14,494 nucleotides of DNA, taken from an uncultured Oscillospiraceae bacterium (GTDB taxonomy: Bacteria; Bacillota; Clostridia; Oscillospirales; Acutalibacteraceae). Each line of letters starts with the position of its first letter. Within the stretch, counting starts at the first letter, position 1. The position numbers and the translations under genes are program-made. The stretch is from NCBI GenBank assembly GCA_900546265.1, contig URCA01000058.1:1-14494 (forward strand), written 5' to 3'. The notes beneath the pieces were generated by a model. That model saw only the letters and a list, made by a program, of their open reading frames with translations, did not search any database and was not told where the DNA came from. Below are positions 7,269 to 14,063 of the stretch, one piece after another.

Positions 7269-8782
7269 GGCGCGTCTCCTTCCCCATTCTTCAGACTCCG
7301 GTATAACATGGCCGCTCCCTCCAGCGCGCGCCGATAAGCGGCCGTCCTCTCGCCGTACAAGGCCTCGTATGCCGTTTCCGGAAGCCGGGCGGGTCCGGGG
7401 CTTCGGATGGCGGCGGCCGCTTCCTGCGGGGAAGCGTAAGCTCCCGCGGCGCAGCCCGCGAGGATGGCGGCGCCCCTGGTGGCGGTGTCGCCTCCCGTCA
7501 GCGGCCGGTAAGGCAGCCCCAGCACGTCGGCCTTGATTTGATTGAACACAGCGCTGTGGGAGCCGCCGCCCGCGCCGGTCACCGTATCCGGGCGCAGCGC
7601 CGGATTCGATTCCCGCAGGATATCGAGATACAGCCGGTATTCGTAAGCGACGCTCTCCAGGATGCTGCGGAACAGCGTCCCTGTCCCGTGCTCCCAGCCA
7701 AGGCCCAGCCAAGTTCCCCGCACCTCTGGAACGCTCGGGCAGGTGCGCCCCGCGAAGTGGGGCAGGAACAGCAGGCCGCCGCATCCTGGCGCGGCCCCCG
7801 CTGCCGCCTCGTCCAGTTCCTTGTAAGTCAGGGCGCTGAGCTTTCGGTACCAGTGCAGGCACATCCCGCCCCCGCTGATATACGCCAGGGCGTTCCACAG
7901 CCCATCCGCCGCCGAACGGGTAAAGAGCAGGGTTTTATGCCGCAAATCGGGGGCGTATCGATCGGTCACGCAGGAAAAGATAGAGGCGGTACCCGCCACG
8001 TCGTACACCTCGCCCGGCCGAAGCACCCCGGCCCCCAGCGCGGAGGCTGCCGAATCCCCGCAGCCCGCCGCCACCGGTATCCCCGCCGGCAGGCCGCAGG
8101 CCGCGGCCATCTCCTTGGTCAGCGTCCCGATTCGTTCGGCGGGCCGGCGGATGGCCGGCATTTTCTCCGCCGCCACCTCGAAGGCCCCGAGAAGCCCCTC
8201 GTCCCACCGGCGGTTCGGATTGTCGGCAAAGCCGGTGAAATGCAGATGGGTGTCGTCGATGTACGCGTCCCGGGCCGTCAGGCCGCACAGCCGCATCCCC
8301 ACATAGGCGGAAGGCGGCACAAACCGGGCGATCCGGGCGTAGGCCTCCGGCCGCTCGCCCTTCCACCAGAGGATTTTCGGCCCGTGGTTCACCGTCACCT
8401 GCCCGCCGGTCAGGCGGATCACCGCCTCCTCCGCCGCCTCCTTCATGGTGCTGACATAAGGCGCGCAGCGGGTATCCAGCCAGGAGTCGTACGGCGTAAC
8501 CGCTATCCCGTCTCCGCCGACACCAAGAATCCCCGCCATCTGGGCGTCCACCCCCACCGCGGCGATTTGCCCGGGGGCTATTCCGCTCTTTTCCAGGGCG
8601 GCGCGAATGGTGCGGCAGACGCTGCCCAGCATCTCCTCCGGATCCTGCGTGACGGCGCCGGGCTCCGGATGGAGCAGGACGGACGCCTCGAAGCTGTCGG
8701 CCAGCAAGGCCCCGTCCGCCGCGTATATGGCCGTTTTAGTGCCCTGGGTGCCAATGTCGCAACCGATGAAACAGGGTCGCAT
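7265..8782 (-). CDS. FGGY-family carbohydrate kinase (xylulokinase-like)
   Basis: A 505-residue two-domain FGGY kinase that would use ATP to phosphorylate a ketose. The first phosphate loop is CDIGTQGTKTAIY (8-20), the substrate-lobe segment AVGVDAQMAGILG (75-87) and DSWLDTRC (99-106). The likely catalytic base is Asp243 in AAGCGDSAASALGAG. The ATP domain shows VAGTASIFS (262-270) and GAGGGSHSAVFNQIKADVLG (403-422). Length and motifs are closest to xylulokinases, but FGGY members range over ribulose, xylulose, fuculose and others, so the substrate cannot be fixed. The ATG at 8782 has AGGAGG seven bases upstream. The gene starts 11 bases after the dehydrogenase and is coupled by ATGA overlap to the 3-epimerase, suggesting that the two proteins act consecutively. 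Confidence 0.92.
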   Translation of the reverse strand: MRPCFIGCDIGTQGTKTAIYAADGALLADSFEASVLLHPEPGAVTQDPEEMLGSVCRTIRAALEKSGIAPGQIAAVGVDAQMAGILGVGGDGIAVTPYDSWLDTRCAPYVSTMKEAAEEAVIRLTGGQVTVNHGPKILWWKGERPEAYARIARFVPPSAYVGMRLCGLTARDAYIDDTHLHFTGFADNPNRRWDEGLLGAFEVAAEKMPAIRRPAERIGTLTKEMAAACGLPAGIPVAAGCGDSAASALGAGVLRPGEVYDVAGTASIFSCVTDRYAPDLRHKTLLFTRSAADGLWNALAYISGGGMCLHWYRKLSALTYKELDEAAAGAAPGCGGLLFLPHFAGRTCPSVPEVRGTWLGLGWEHGTGTLFRSILESVAYEYRLYLDILRESNPALRPDTVTGAGGGSHSAVFNQIKADVLGLPYRPLTGGDTATRGAAILAGCAAGAYASPQEAAAAIRSPGPARLPETAYEALYGERTAAYRRALEGAAMLYRSLKNGEGDAP

Positions 8783-8793
8783 ACGCCCGCCTC

Positions 8794-9831
8794 CTAAAAA
8801 AGAATCACGTTTTTCAGGCCGTCCGCCGCCGCCGCATAGTCCAGCGCCTGGCCGATGGCGGTCAGGGGGAGGGTGCGGGTAATGAGCGGCTTCACGTTCA
8901 GCACGCCGCTGGAAATAAAGCGCAGGGTCTTGCGGAATTGGGTAAGGCTGGCCCGCGTGGTGCCCGATACCTTTAGCTGCTTATAGTGGATGAGATTGGT
9001 GTCCAGCGGCACCGGCTGCCGGTCGGCAGGCACGCCGCCGAAGAAATTTATCCGCGCGTTGTTCCCGCAGACCCGCAGCGCCGTCGCCTGCGCCGCCGGG
9101 GAGGGGCAGGCGGTGATACACACCTGCACCCCCTCGCCCCGGGTGTCCCGGGCGATGACCTCCTCGATGTCCCCCTCCACTGTGAGAAAGGCGGGGTCGA
9201 TGGCCTTGCAGGTGGCCAGGCGCTCGACGGACAGGTCGTTTATGTACACCCGTCCCGCGCCCGCCATGCGGGCCAGCATCCCGTGCATAATCCCGATGGG
9301 CCCCGCGCCGATAATCAGCACGTCGTCCCCCGGCCGGATGTCGCAGCGTTCAAAGCCGTTGCATACGCAGGACAGCGCCTCGTTGATAGCGGCCTCCTCG
9401 AAGGATACGCCATCCTCCAGCAGCGTCACGTTCCCCTGTGCCACCGCCTTGGCGGGAATGGCCACGTATTCGGCAAACCCGCCGTCCAGGTTGATGCCCA
9501 GCGCTTCGTAGGTGCGGCACAGATGGGTGTTGCCCGCCACGCAGTCGGCGCAGACCCCGCAGCCCATGTTGGGGGCCACCGCCACTCGCTGCCCGGGCCG
9601 GTAAGCCGTCACGCGGCTCCCCACCCGCTCGATGATGCCGCTGAGCTCATGGCCCAGGATGCGGGGAGTTTCGGGCGAGATGCCCTTATAGCCGTTGTTC
9701 ACCATCCGCACGTCGGTGCCGCAGATGGCCGCCGCCTTGACCCGCAGAAGGATTTCGTCCTCCCCGATGACCGGCGTCGGCACCTCCTCCACCCGGATGT
9801 CTTTCTTATTATACATTCTCGCGGCTAACAT
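8794..9831 (-). CDS. Zinc-dependent medium-chain alcohol/polyol dehydrogenase
   Basis: A 345-residue MDR enzyme of the sorbitol/threonine dehydrogenase type. Catalytic zinc ligands are Cys37 (ICGTD), His61-Glu62 (LGHELSG) and probably Glu151 (INEAL). The structural zinc lobe has four cysteines (91, 94, 97, 105; CGVCADC...HLC). The Rossmann loop GAGPIG (175-180) is followed by acidic Asp199 in YINDLS, which favours NAD over NADP. It would oxidise a sugar alcohol or sugar, or work in reverse. A TTG codon six bases upstream could be read as an earlier start, but the ribosome site then has no spacing, so the ATG at 9831 is chosen. A 60-base gap separates it from the preceding oxidoreductase gene. 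Confidence 0.9.
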   Translation of the reverse strand: MLAARMYNKKDIRVEEVPTPVIGEDEILLRVKAAAICGTDVRMVNNGYKGISPETPRILGHELSGIIERVGSRVTAYRPGQRVAVAPNMGCGVCADCVAGNTHLCRTYEALGINLDGGFAEYVAIPAKAVAQGNVTLLEDGVSFEEAAINEALSCVCNGFERCDIRPGDDVLIIGAGPIGIMHGMLARMAGAGRVYINDLSVERLATCKAIDPAFLTVEGDIEEVIARDTRGEGVQVCITACPSPAAQATALRVCGNNARINFFGGVPADRQPVPLDTNLIHYKQLKVSGTTRASLTQFRKTLRFISSGVLNVKPLITRTLPLTAIGQALDYAAAADGLKNVILF

Positions 9832-9838
9832 GCGCAAT

Positions 9839-9845
9839 CTCCTTT
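9839..9845 (-). promoter_or_regulatory. Ribosome binding site that fixes the dehydrogenase start
   Basis: AAAGGAG lies seven bases before the ATG at 9831 and practically touches the alternative TTG at 9837. Only the ATG has workable spacing. Confidence 0.8.
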
Positions 9846-9891
9846 CTGCGGGAGGAGCCCCCCCCGCCGCCCTTTCCTTAGAGCTTTTCTT

Positions 9892-10920
9892 TCAGCAGGC
9901 GTCCAGTGTGACGATTCTCTTTTCCCGGATAGACTGATTGCCGGCGTTCACCACCTGGACGGCCATCTTGCCGTCGTGGCCGGTGACCAGGGGCGGCGTA
10001 TCCTCCAGCAGACAGCGAACAAACGCCGTGTCCTCTTCAAGATAAGCGTCCTTGAACAGGAACTTCCAGCTGTTGGTGAACTCCTCGGCCGCCTTCATGT
10101 CCGCCGTGCAGACCGTCACCGCCGTCTCCCTGGTTTTGCCCAGGAACACGCAGCCCTTGGTGCCCAGGATCTCCACCCGCGCGTCATAGCCGTACAGCAC
10201 CCCCTGCGCCCCGTCGATGCAGCCCTGCATCCCGTTGGCAAAGCTGGCGGTCAGCACCACGTTGTCATAGAAATCCGGAAAATCCGCCGCCGCGTCCGGG
10301 CAGCGGTAATTGCCGCCGATGGCGTACAGGCTGGCAAACTCGCTTCCCGTAAACCACCGCAGGGTGTCGATGTCATGGCTGTTCACCTCGGCCAGCGGAC
10401 CGTTGCTCTTGGAAATATCGTACATCCACGGCTTGGGAATGCTGGGGCCCCTGGTGTTGGAGCGCACCATCACCACATCGCCCACGGCCCCGCTGTCCAC
10501 CACCCGTTTGGCCTGCATGAAGCTCTGGTCGAACCGGCGCATGAACGCCATCTGCAGCTTGACGCCGCATCGGGCCGTCTCGGCCTCCATGGCCGCGCAT
10601 TCCTCCACCGTCATGGCCATGGGCTTTTCGCACAGGATATGTTTGCCTGCCCGGGCCGCCTCCAGTACGATTTCGCAGTGGTACTTGGTGGGCGTCACCA
10701 CCACCACCGCGTCTACCGTTTCATCCGCCAAAATCCGGCGGTAATCGGTTTCAAAGCGCTCCAGCTCCAGCTCCTCGCAGGCGGCCCGCGCCGCCGCCTC
10801 CACCGGATCGGCCACCGCGGTCAGCGCCGCGTGGGGCACCGAAGCCCGCAGGTTGCGCGCGTGTATCATCCCGGCCCGGCCCGCGCCGATGAGGCCGATA
10901 GACAGCTTTCCGTTTTTCAT
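9892..10920 (-). CDS. Gfo/Idh/MocA-family oxidoreductase
   Basis: A 342-residue NAD(P)-dependent sugar or cyclitol dehydrogenase. The N-terminal Rossmann fold has LIGAGRAGMIHARNL (10-24) and VVVTPTKYH (73-81). The family hallmark EKP is at 98-100 (LCEKPMAMT). The C-terminal substrate domain shows QMAFMRRFD (123-131) and the catalytic His-Asp segment EVNSHDIDTLRWF (178-190). The closest visual match is to inositol 2-dehydrogenase-like proteins. Members oxidise or epimerise inositols, sugars and glycosides, and some create 3-keto-glycosides. Its ATG overlaps the stop of the upstream GH172 gene (ATGA), with AAGGAG ten bases before it inside that gene. The substrate is unknown. Confidence 0.92.
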   Translation of the reverse strand: MKNGKLSIGLIGAGRAGMIHARNLRASVPHAALTAVADPVEAAARAACEELELERFETDYRRILADETVDAVVVVTPTKYHCEIVLEAARAGKHILCEKPMAMTVEECAAMEAETARCGVKLQMAFMRRFDQSFMQAKRVVDSGAVGDVVMVRSNTRGPSIPKPWMYDISKSNGPLAEVNSHDIDTLRWFTGSEFASLYAIGGNYRCPDAAADFPDFYDNVVLTASFANGMQGCIDGAQGVLYGYDARVEILGTKGCVFLGKTRETAVTVCTADMKAAEEFTNSWKFLFKDAYLEEDTAFVRCLLEDTPPLVTGHDGKMAVQVVNAGNQSIREKRIVTLDAC

Positions 10921-12784
10921 TGCGACATCTCTCCTTTATTCTCCAGCACCGCAAACATCTGCAGATCGAACAGGTTCCAGGTGAGGCCCCCCCCCGCGTC
11001 CTCGGGGGCGACGCGCACCGTTACCGCCTCTTTCCCCCGCACATACCGGGCGGGGATCACAAACTCGTCCTCCAGCCAGCGCTTGCAGGGGTTGTGGTCA
11101 GCGACATACCAGGGGTATTCCGTCACCCGCTCCCCGTCGACGAACACCGCCGCCTTCTGCCGGCCCTTTTCCTGGTCGCTCACCCGGCGGAGGAGCATAT
11201 AGGCCGCTCCCGGGGGTACGTCCATCCGGAAGGCGCAGCCCGTTCGCGGATAGCGGCCGGTCAGCGTCACCGGCGTCTCGTCGTCATTCCCCTCAAAGTA
11301 GCTGGTCAGCGTTACCGGCGTTCCGTCCGCGCAGGTAAAGCCGTTTTCCCGCTCCGAGGCCTCGTCCCCGACGCACCGCGCCGCTGTGCTCCAGGTAATT
11401 GGTGCGGTTGTCCTCCCCCGATTCGAACCCAAACCGCACCCCGTCCAAAAACGGGTAGCAATCACCGGTCATAAACCGAACCATGGACCAGTCGGTGGAG
11501 GCTGGCGAGCGGCCGTCATATCCGCTGGAGGGATTGTACTCCGGCGGGGAGGTAAAGCCCCAGCCATAACAGACATAGCTCTCCGACCCGTCGCTCTCGA
11601 TCTGCGGCGTGCGCACGCCGTCGATATGTACCCGCACGTCTCCCTCGCAGCTGGCATATCCCTCCGGCCCCCCACCGAAGCCGGTAATCACCGCGCCCAC
11701 AATATGGCCGCTGCCGTGAATATCGGCTATCACGCTGTCCGCCCCCTCCGTATGCCGGCGGGCGTAATATGGGGCGGCCCGGAAATACCCGGCCGGATGC
11801 TCCCGATAAAAGTCGGCGTACTCTGTCGTATGCCGGACGGTGAAGCGTTCAAAAACAACGTCCCGCGTTCCGCGATTGGTCACCGTCAGCTCCGCCGACG
11901 CGGTATACGGCATGGGCATCTCGTTATAATACGACCCTTCCGCCGACATACCGGCCAGCAGGCAGCGCCCCCATGGTATCCTAGCTCGTTGCCGAACAGG
12001 CAGCCGAAGGGCAGCTCCAAATCCGCCTGACCGTGCCCGTCCCAGACGGCCCGCAGCCATAGCTCGGCTGCGTCCTCCCGCCGGAAGCCCCTGGTTCGGC
12101 AGCGGATGCCGGATACCAGCCCGGCGACGGAGGCGGCAAACACCTGGCGGGATTTCCCAGGCCGCAGGGAGAACACGCCGCTCTCCTCCCGCTCCTCCCG
12201 CTCGAAGGGGATCACGCTGCCCCCGCTCCTTTTCCAGAACGCGGCCAGCGCGGTGTAGTCTTCCTCGTCCGGGCGGAAGGTCTCCACCTCCCGGCCGTCG
12301 GTATAGACGTGATAAATCACGTGGCCCCAGCCGCCTTCGCCGCACTCTCGCCGGCAGCCCTCCAGCTTGATGTCGCTGGTGATTTTGCAGCTTTTGGCAT
12401 AGGGCATGGGTACGAAGCTGCGCGCCACCCGGATGGGTCCCCGTCTATCGGGCCGATATACCGCCCCGCCAGCGGCTCGATGAACGGGTAGACCTCTCCG
12501 AACTGGGAATGCCGGATGACAAAGCGCGGTTCCTCCTCCCCGTCGAAATAAAACCGGAAAGTCGGCTCCAGACTGTCCGGATACCGATGCTGCACAAAAT
12601 TGTATACGCAGCCAGCGCCCTGATGGTCGAACAGCACCCATTCGCCCCGCTCATCCCGATACAGTGACCAGTCCCAGTCCGCGTTGCCGCCGGCCTTGTC
12701 GATACTGCCCTCGTAGCGGGCGGTAACCCCATCCCGCAGCAGGGGCAGACACCGGAGATCCCGCATGAATGTCAGTTCCCGCAT
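10917..12784 (-). pseudogene. DUF2961 / GH172 glycosidase, interrupted by three frameshifts
   Basis: Four consecutive frames join into one DUF2961 protein of about 622 residues. Segment 1 (12,784 to about 12,440) has CLPLLRDGVTARYEGSIDK, FDHQGAGCVYNF and PFIEPLAGRYIGP. Segment 2 (to about 11,970) has VARSFVPMPYAKSCKI and LELPFGCLFGNELG. Segment 3 (to about 11,368) has NEMPMPYTASAELTVTN and GSGHIVGAV. Segment 4 ends in a beta-sandwich domain (FVDGERVTEYPWY, WNLFDLQMF). Breaks fall at C/G runs 12,439-12,442, 11,968-11,972 and 11,366-11,369; the first two each look like one lost base. DUF2961 is GH172, which contains difructose-dianhydride/alpha-D-fructofuranosidases and D-arabinofuranosidases. 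Two Glu 21 residues apart, in CEGDVRV (11,644-11,646) and GSESYV (11,581-11,583), match the spacing of the catalytic pair I recall from the fructofuranosidase (Glu270/Glu291). No signal peptide is seen. Decay or sequencing error are both possible. Confidence 0.82.
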
Positions 12785-12793
12785 AGCTCTCAT

Positions 12794-12798
12794 TCCTT
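12794..12798 (-). promoter_or_regulatory. Ribosome binding site that fixes the GH172 start
   Basis: AAGGA directly abuts an ATG at 12,793 but lies nine bases before the ATG at 12,784. The second ATG is therefore the likely start, giving MRELTFMRDLRCLPLLRDG. Confidence 0.65.
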
Positions 12799-12799
12799 A

Positions 12800-12840
12800 T
12801 TGTTTATTTTCATTTATCAGTATAAAACGTCAATAAACAA
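12800..12840. promoter_or_regulatory. Probable operator for the DeoR-family repressor
   Basis: A perfect 9-bp inverted repeat, TTGTTTATT (12,800-12,808) and AATAAACAA (12,832-12,840), brackets the -10. One arm lies in the -35/-10 spacer and the other just downstream of the expected transcription start. The half-site resembles the TGTTTNTTT boxes known for the DeoR-family repressor LacR of lactic acid bacteria. Binding here would block initiation and give autoregulation through the last gene of the operon. This is inference from sequence and position. Confidence 0.6.
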
Positions 12841-12847
12841 AAGTCAA
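12819..12847 (-). promoter_or_regulatory. Consensus sigma-A promoter of the catabolic operon
   Basis: On the minus strand, TTGACT (12,842-12,847) and TATACT (12,819-12,824) are separated by exactly 17 bases. Transcription would start near 12,812, about 28 bases before the chosen GH172 start. All nine genes downstream are co-directional and closely packed, so this is the only promoter needed for the operon. Confidence 0.82.
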
Positions 12848-12901
12848 CAATAATATTCGATAATATATATCTGAAAATTGTTCCCATAATTTCAGTCATA
12901 A

Positions 12902-12919
12902 CCACCCGTAAAAGGGTGG
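12902..12919. other. Small CCACCC/GGGTGG hairpin
   Basis: A 6-bp GC stem (12,902-12,907 with 12,914-12,919) with a 6-base loop GTAAAA, seven bases before the left end of the first inverted-repeat element. Stems of this kind occur at ends of IS200/IS605-type elements, but no transposase or cleavage site is visible. It may simply be a weak transcription stop. Confidence 0.35.
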
Positions 12920-12923
12920 GCCT

Positions 12924-13184
12924 AAGGTAGTGTCAAGAGAATTTCGCAAAAAGGAAAAGAGCTCTGAAAAAGAAGTCAGCCGACAGCGGAAGAATCGGTA
13001 AACGACGCATCCAAATGCCTCATATATTTCTTGCTGCTCCATGTCGCCGGTTCTCAGTGGGGCAGCAAGAAGTATATGGACATGAAGCATTTAGAGGTGG
13101 CATGTGACGATGCCTCTTTTGCTGGTTAACCTCATTCTGCTTTTGACTGCAAACTAATTTGCGCATAAAGCTTGACACTACCTT
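12924..13184. mobile_element. MITE-like element with 14-bp terminal inverted repeats
   Basis: AAGGTAGTGTCAAG (12,924-12,937) is repeated perfectly in inverse orientation at 13,171-13,184. A second matching block, CGCAAA/TTTGCG, lies just inside each end. Counting from the GG, the element is 257 bp. Inside is a long imperfect hairpin: CTTGCTGCTCC near 13,030 pairs with GGGGCAGCAAG near 13,060, with AAATGC/GCATTT further out. GTGTCAAG-type ends followed by GCGCAAA recall IS256/mutator-like elements, so this could be a non-autonomous or deleted derivative. No transposase is encoded, and I could not find a clear target-site duplication. Confidence 0.55.
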
Positions 13185-13284
13185 TTTCCCTTTTTCAATT
13201 TGCGCAACTTATTCTACCTTATCCTTTATCACTATTAGTGCTCCCGAAACAAAAAGCGAATAGCCTAAATCAAGTGATATATGA

Positions 13285-13322
13285 AATTGGGGCGATGATA
13301 CAAAATTATCATCGCCCCAATT
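13285..13322. other. Perfect 16-bp hairpin
   Basis: AATTGGGGCGATGATA (13,285-13,300) pairs perfectly with 13,307-13,322 around a 6-base loop CAAAAT. No T-run follows on either strand, so it is not a standard intrinsic terminator. It could be a protein-binding palindrome, an RNA stem of an unannotated transcript, or part of a mobile element end. Its function is unknown. Confidence 0.6.
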
Positions 13323-13383
13323 GCTGTAAGTTACTTTATAAATATTATCTGGCAGAGTAATACCGAAATTGCATAAATTGTGA

Positions 13384-13423
13384 AAGCGCATTCTGCCCAT
13401 TAGCAAACGGGTAGGATGCGCTT
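13384..13423. terminator. Terminator-like stem-loop
   Basis: AAGCGCATTCTGCCC (13,384-13,398) pairs with GGGTAGGATGCGCTT (13,409-13,423) with two wobble pairs around a 10-base loop. The minus-strand side continues TTTCACAATTT and the plus side TCTTTG, so the U-tract is weak in both directions. It is possibly a terminator for leftward transcripts. Confidence 0.4.
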
Positions 13424-13461
13424 CTTTGACATGAAAGAAAATTTACACAAAATATGAGATG

Positions 13462-13717
13462 AAAAAACTGACATACTTTTTCATGCAAATGTATGTCAGA
13501 TCTTTATTTTCGATTATCTGTTTCGATCTTGTACTTATTCACGTCTAAAGTTTCAAAAAACCGGGCAAAAAGTGGGTCCAGCCCATATTTTTTCTTCTTA
13601 AGAACCAACGATTTCGTCTGCAAACAACAGAAAGGATTTTTTCTGAAAAAAGACCTCAAAAACGGTTGAAAAATGCTTTTGACATACTCTTTTCAAGATG
13701 ATGTATGTCAGTTTTTT
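13462..13717. repeat. 256-bp inverted-repeat element with palindromic ends
   Basis: AAAAAACTGACATAC (13,462-13,476) recurs as a perfect 15-bp inverted copy at 13,703-13,717. Each end is also a palindrome in its own right: TGACATAC pairs with GTATGTCA 14-15 bases further in, at 13,469-13,498 and 13,680-13,710. As a result, each end forms a stem with a T-run pointing outward, like two back-to-back terminators. This may be a MITE, a pair of insulating terminators around a lost gene, or a pair of operator palindromes. Nothing between the ends looks coding. Confidence 0.5.
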
Positions 13718-13724
13718 TAAAAAG

Positions 13725-13762
13725 AAAAAAGCTCCAAAAACCCAGGGCTTTCGGAGCTTTTT
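13725..13762 (-). terminator. Terminator downstream of tRNA-Asn
   Basis: AAAAAAGCTCC (13,725-13,735) pairs with GGAGCTTTTT (13,753-13,762). On the minus strand the stem ends in GGAGCTTTTTTC, a proper U-tract, three bases after the encoded CCA of the tRNA. It could also work on the plus strand. Confidence 0.8.
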
Positions 13763-13765
13763 CTA

Positions 13766-13841
13766 TGGCTCCCCCTGTTGGACTCGAACCAACGACCCTG
13801 CGGTTAACAGCCGCATGCTCTACCGACTGAGCTAAAGAGGA
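13766..13841 (-). tRNA. tRNA-Asn (anticodon GTT)
   Basis: A 76-base tRNA with encoded CCA (13,766-13,768). The D arm is AGCTCAGTCGGTAGAGC, the anticodon stem TGCGG/CCGCA holds the loop CTGTTAA (anticodon at 13,806-13,808), and the T loop is GGTTCGAGTCC. The acceptor stem pairs TCCTCTT with AGGGGGA, using two U-G wobbles. The GTT anticodon with this D arm identifies tRNA-Asn. Its 3' end faces the repeat-rich spacer and the catabolic operon. Confidence 0.95.
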
Positions 13842-13910
13842 TCATATATTTTTCCACTTCACGAGAAGGAAGAAAACCAATCCTTACCTTTTCGTTTTGA
13901 TGCAATTGTT

Positions 13911-13934
13911 CTCTAATTTGCAATCAAATTAGAG
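13911..13934. other. 10-bp perfect hairpin upstream of tRNA-Asn
   Basis: CTCTAATTTG (13,911-13,920) pairs perfectly with CAAATTAGAG (13,925-13,934) around the loop CAAT. No T-run follows on either strand. It lies between the rpsI terminator and the tRNA. It could be an operator-like palindrome or a processing stem if the tRNA is cotranscribed. The remainder of 13,842-14,002 shows no clear promoter to me. Confidence 0.4.
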
Positions 13935-14002
13935 CATTACATATTTTAATATGCAAGTTCATTTCAAAGCATAGTAAACATTGTACTCATTTTCATTTTA
14001 CA

Positions 14003-14038
14003 AAAAAACCCAAATCGAAATATCGATTTGAGTTTTTT
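14003..14038 (-). terminator. Intrinsic terminator of the rplM-rpsI operon
   Basis: AAAAAACCCAAATCGA (14,003-14,018) pairs with 14,023-14,038 with a single G-U-type wobble around the loop AATA. On the minus strand it ends in seven Ts. It sits 25 bases after the rpsI stop codon. Confidence 0.88.
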
Positions 14039-14063
14039 GAATTTCTCTGAATAAACGTATAAA

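Larger units (their letters stand above)
12848..13724. other. AT-rich non-coding stretch with repeats and hairpins
   Basis: I see no convincing gene here. Small open frames of 60-65 codons at 12,896-13,090, 13,172-13,360 and 13,209-13,406 lack ribosome sites, lie across inverted repeats and resemble no family I recognise. The stretch holds a short hairpin, two MITE-like elements, a perfect 16-bp hairpin and a terminator-like stem, each listed separately. Its composition matches the rpsI side, not the GC-rich operon. Confidence 0.7.

Noticed and set aside
7269..7898. In-frame upstream extension of the 3-epimerase to 503 residues
   Set aside because: The extension translates the kinase gene in the wrong frame. 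The start at 7268 has AAGGAG at seven bases and matches the N-terminus of known 3-epimerases.
9858..9865. Run of eight Cs between the Gfo/Idh and dehydrogenase genes as a phase-variation switch
   Set aside because: It lies in an untranslated 60-base gap and is not placed between promoter elements. The adjacent ribosome site is unaffected, so slippage here has no obvious effect.
12868..12888. Possible catabolite-responsive (cre) site, TGAAAATTGTTCCCA on the plus strand
   Set aside because: It lacks the central CG and the symmetric arms of the cre consensus, so I do not call it.
12896..13090. 64-codon minus-strand open frame inside the first repeat element
   Set aside because: It crosses the terminal repeat and internal hairpin, has no ribosome site and resembles no transposase I recognise; it is probably chance.
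13209..13406. 65-codon minus-strand frame and an overlapping 62-codon plus-strand frame at 13,172-13,360
   Set aside because: Both read across the perfect hairpin at 13,285-13,322, overlap each other on opposite strands and lack ribosome sites.
13766..13841. tRNA-Asn as the attachment site of an integrated island
   Set aside because: The tRNA 3' end faces the operon, as in many islands, but I found no repeat of the tRNA 3' end at the far side and no integrase in the window.
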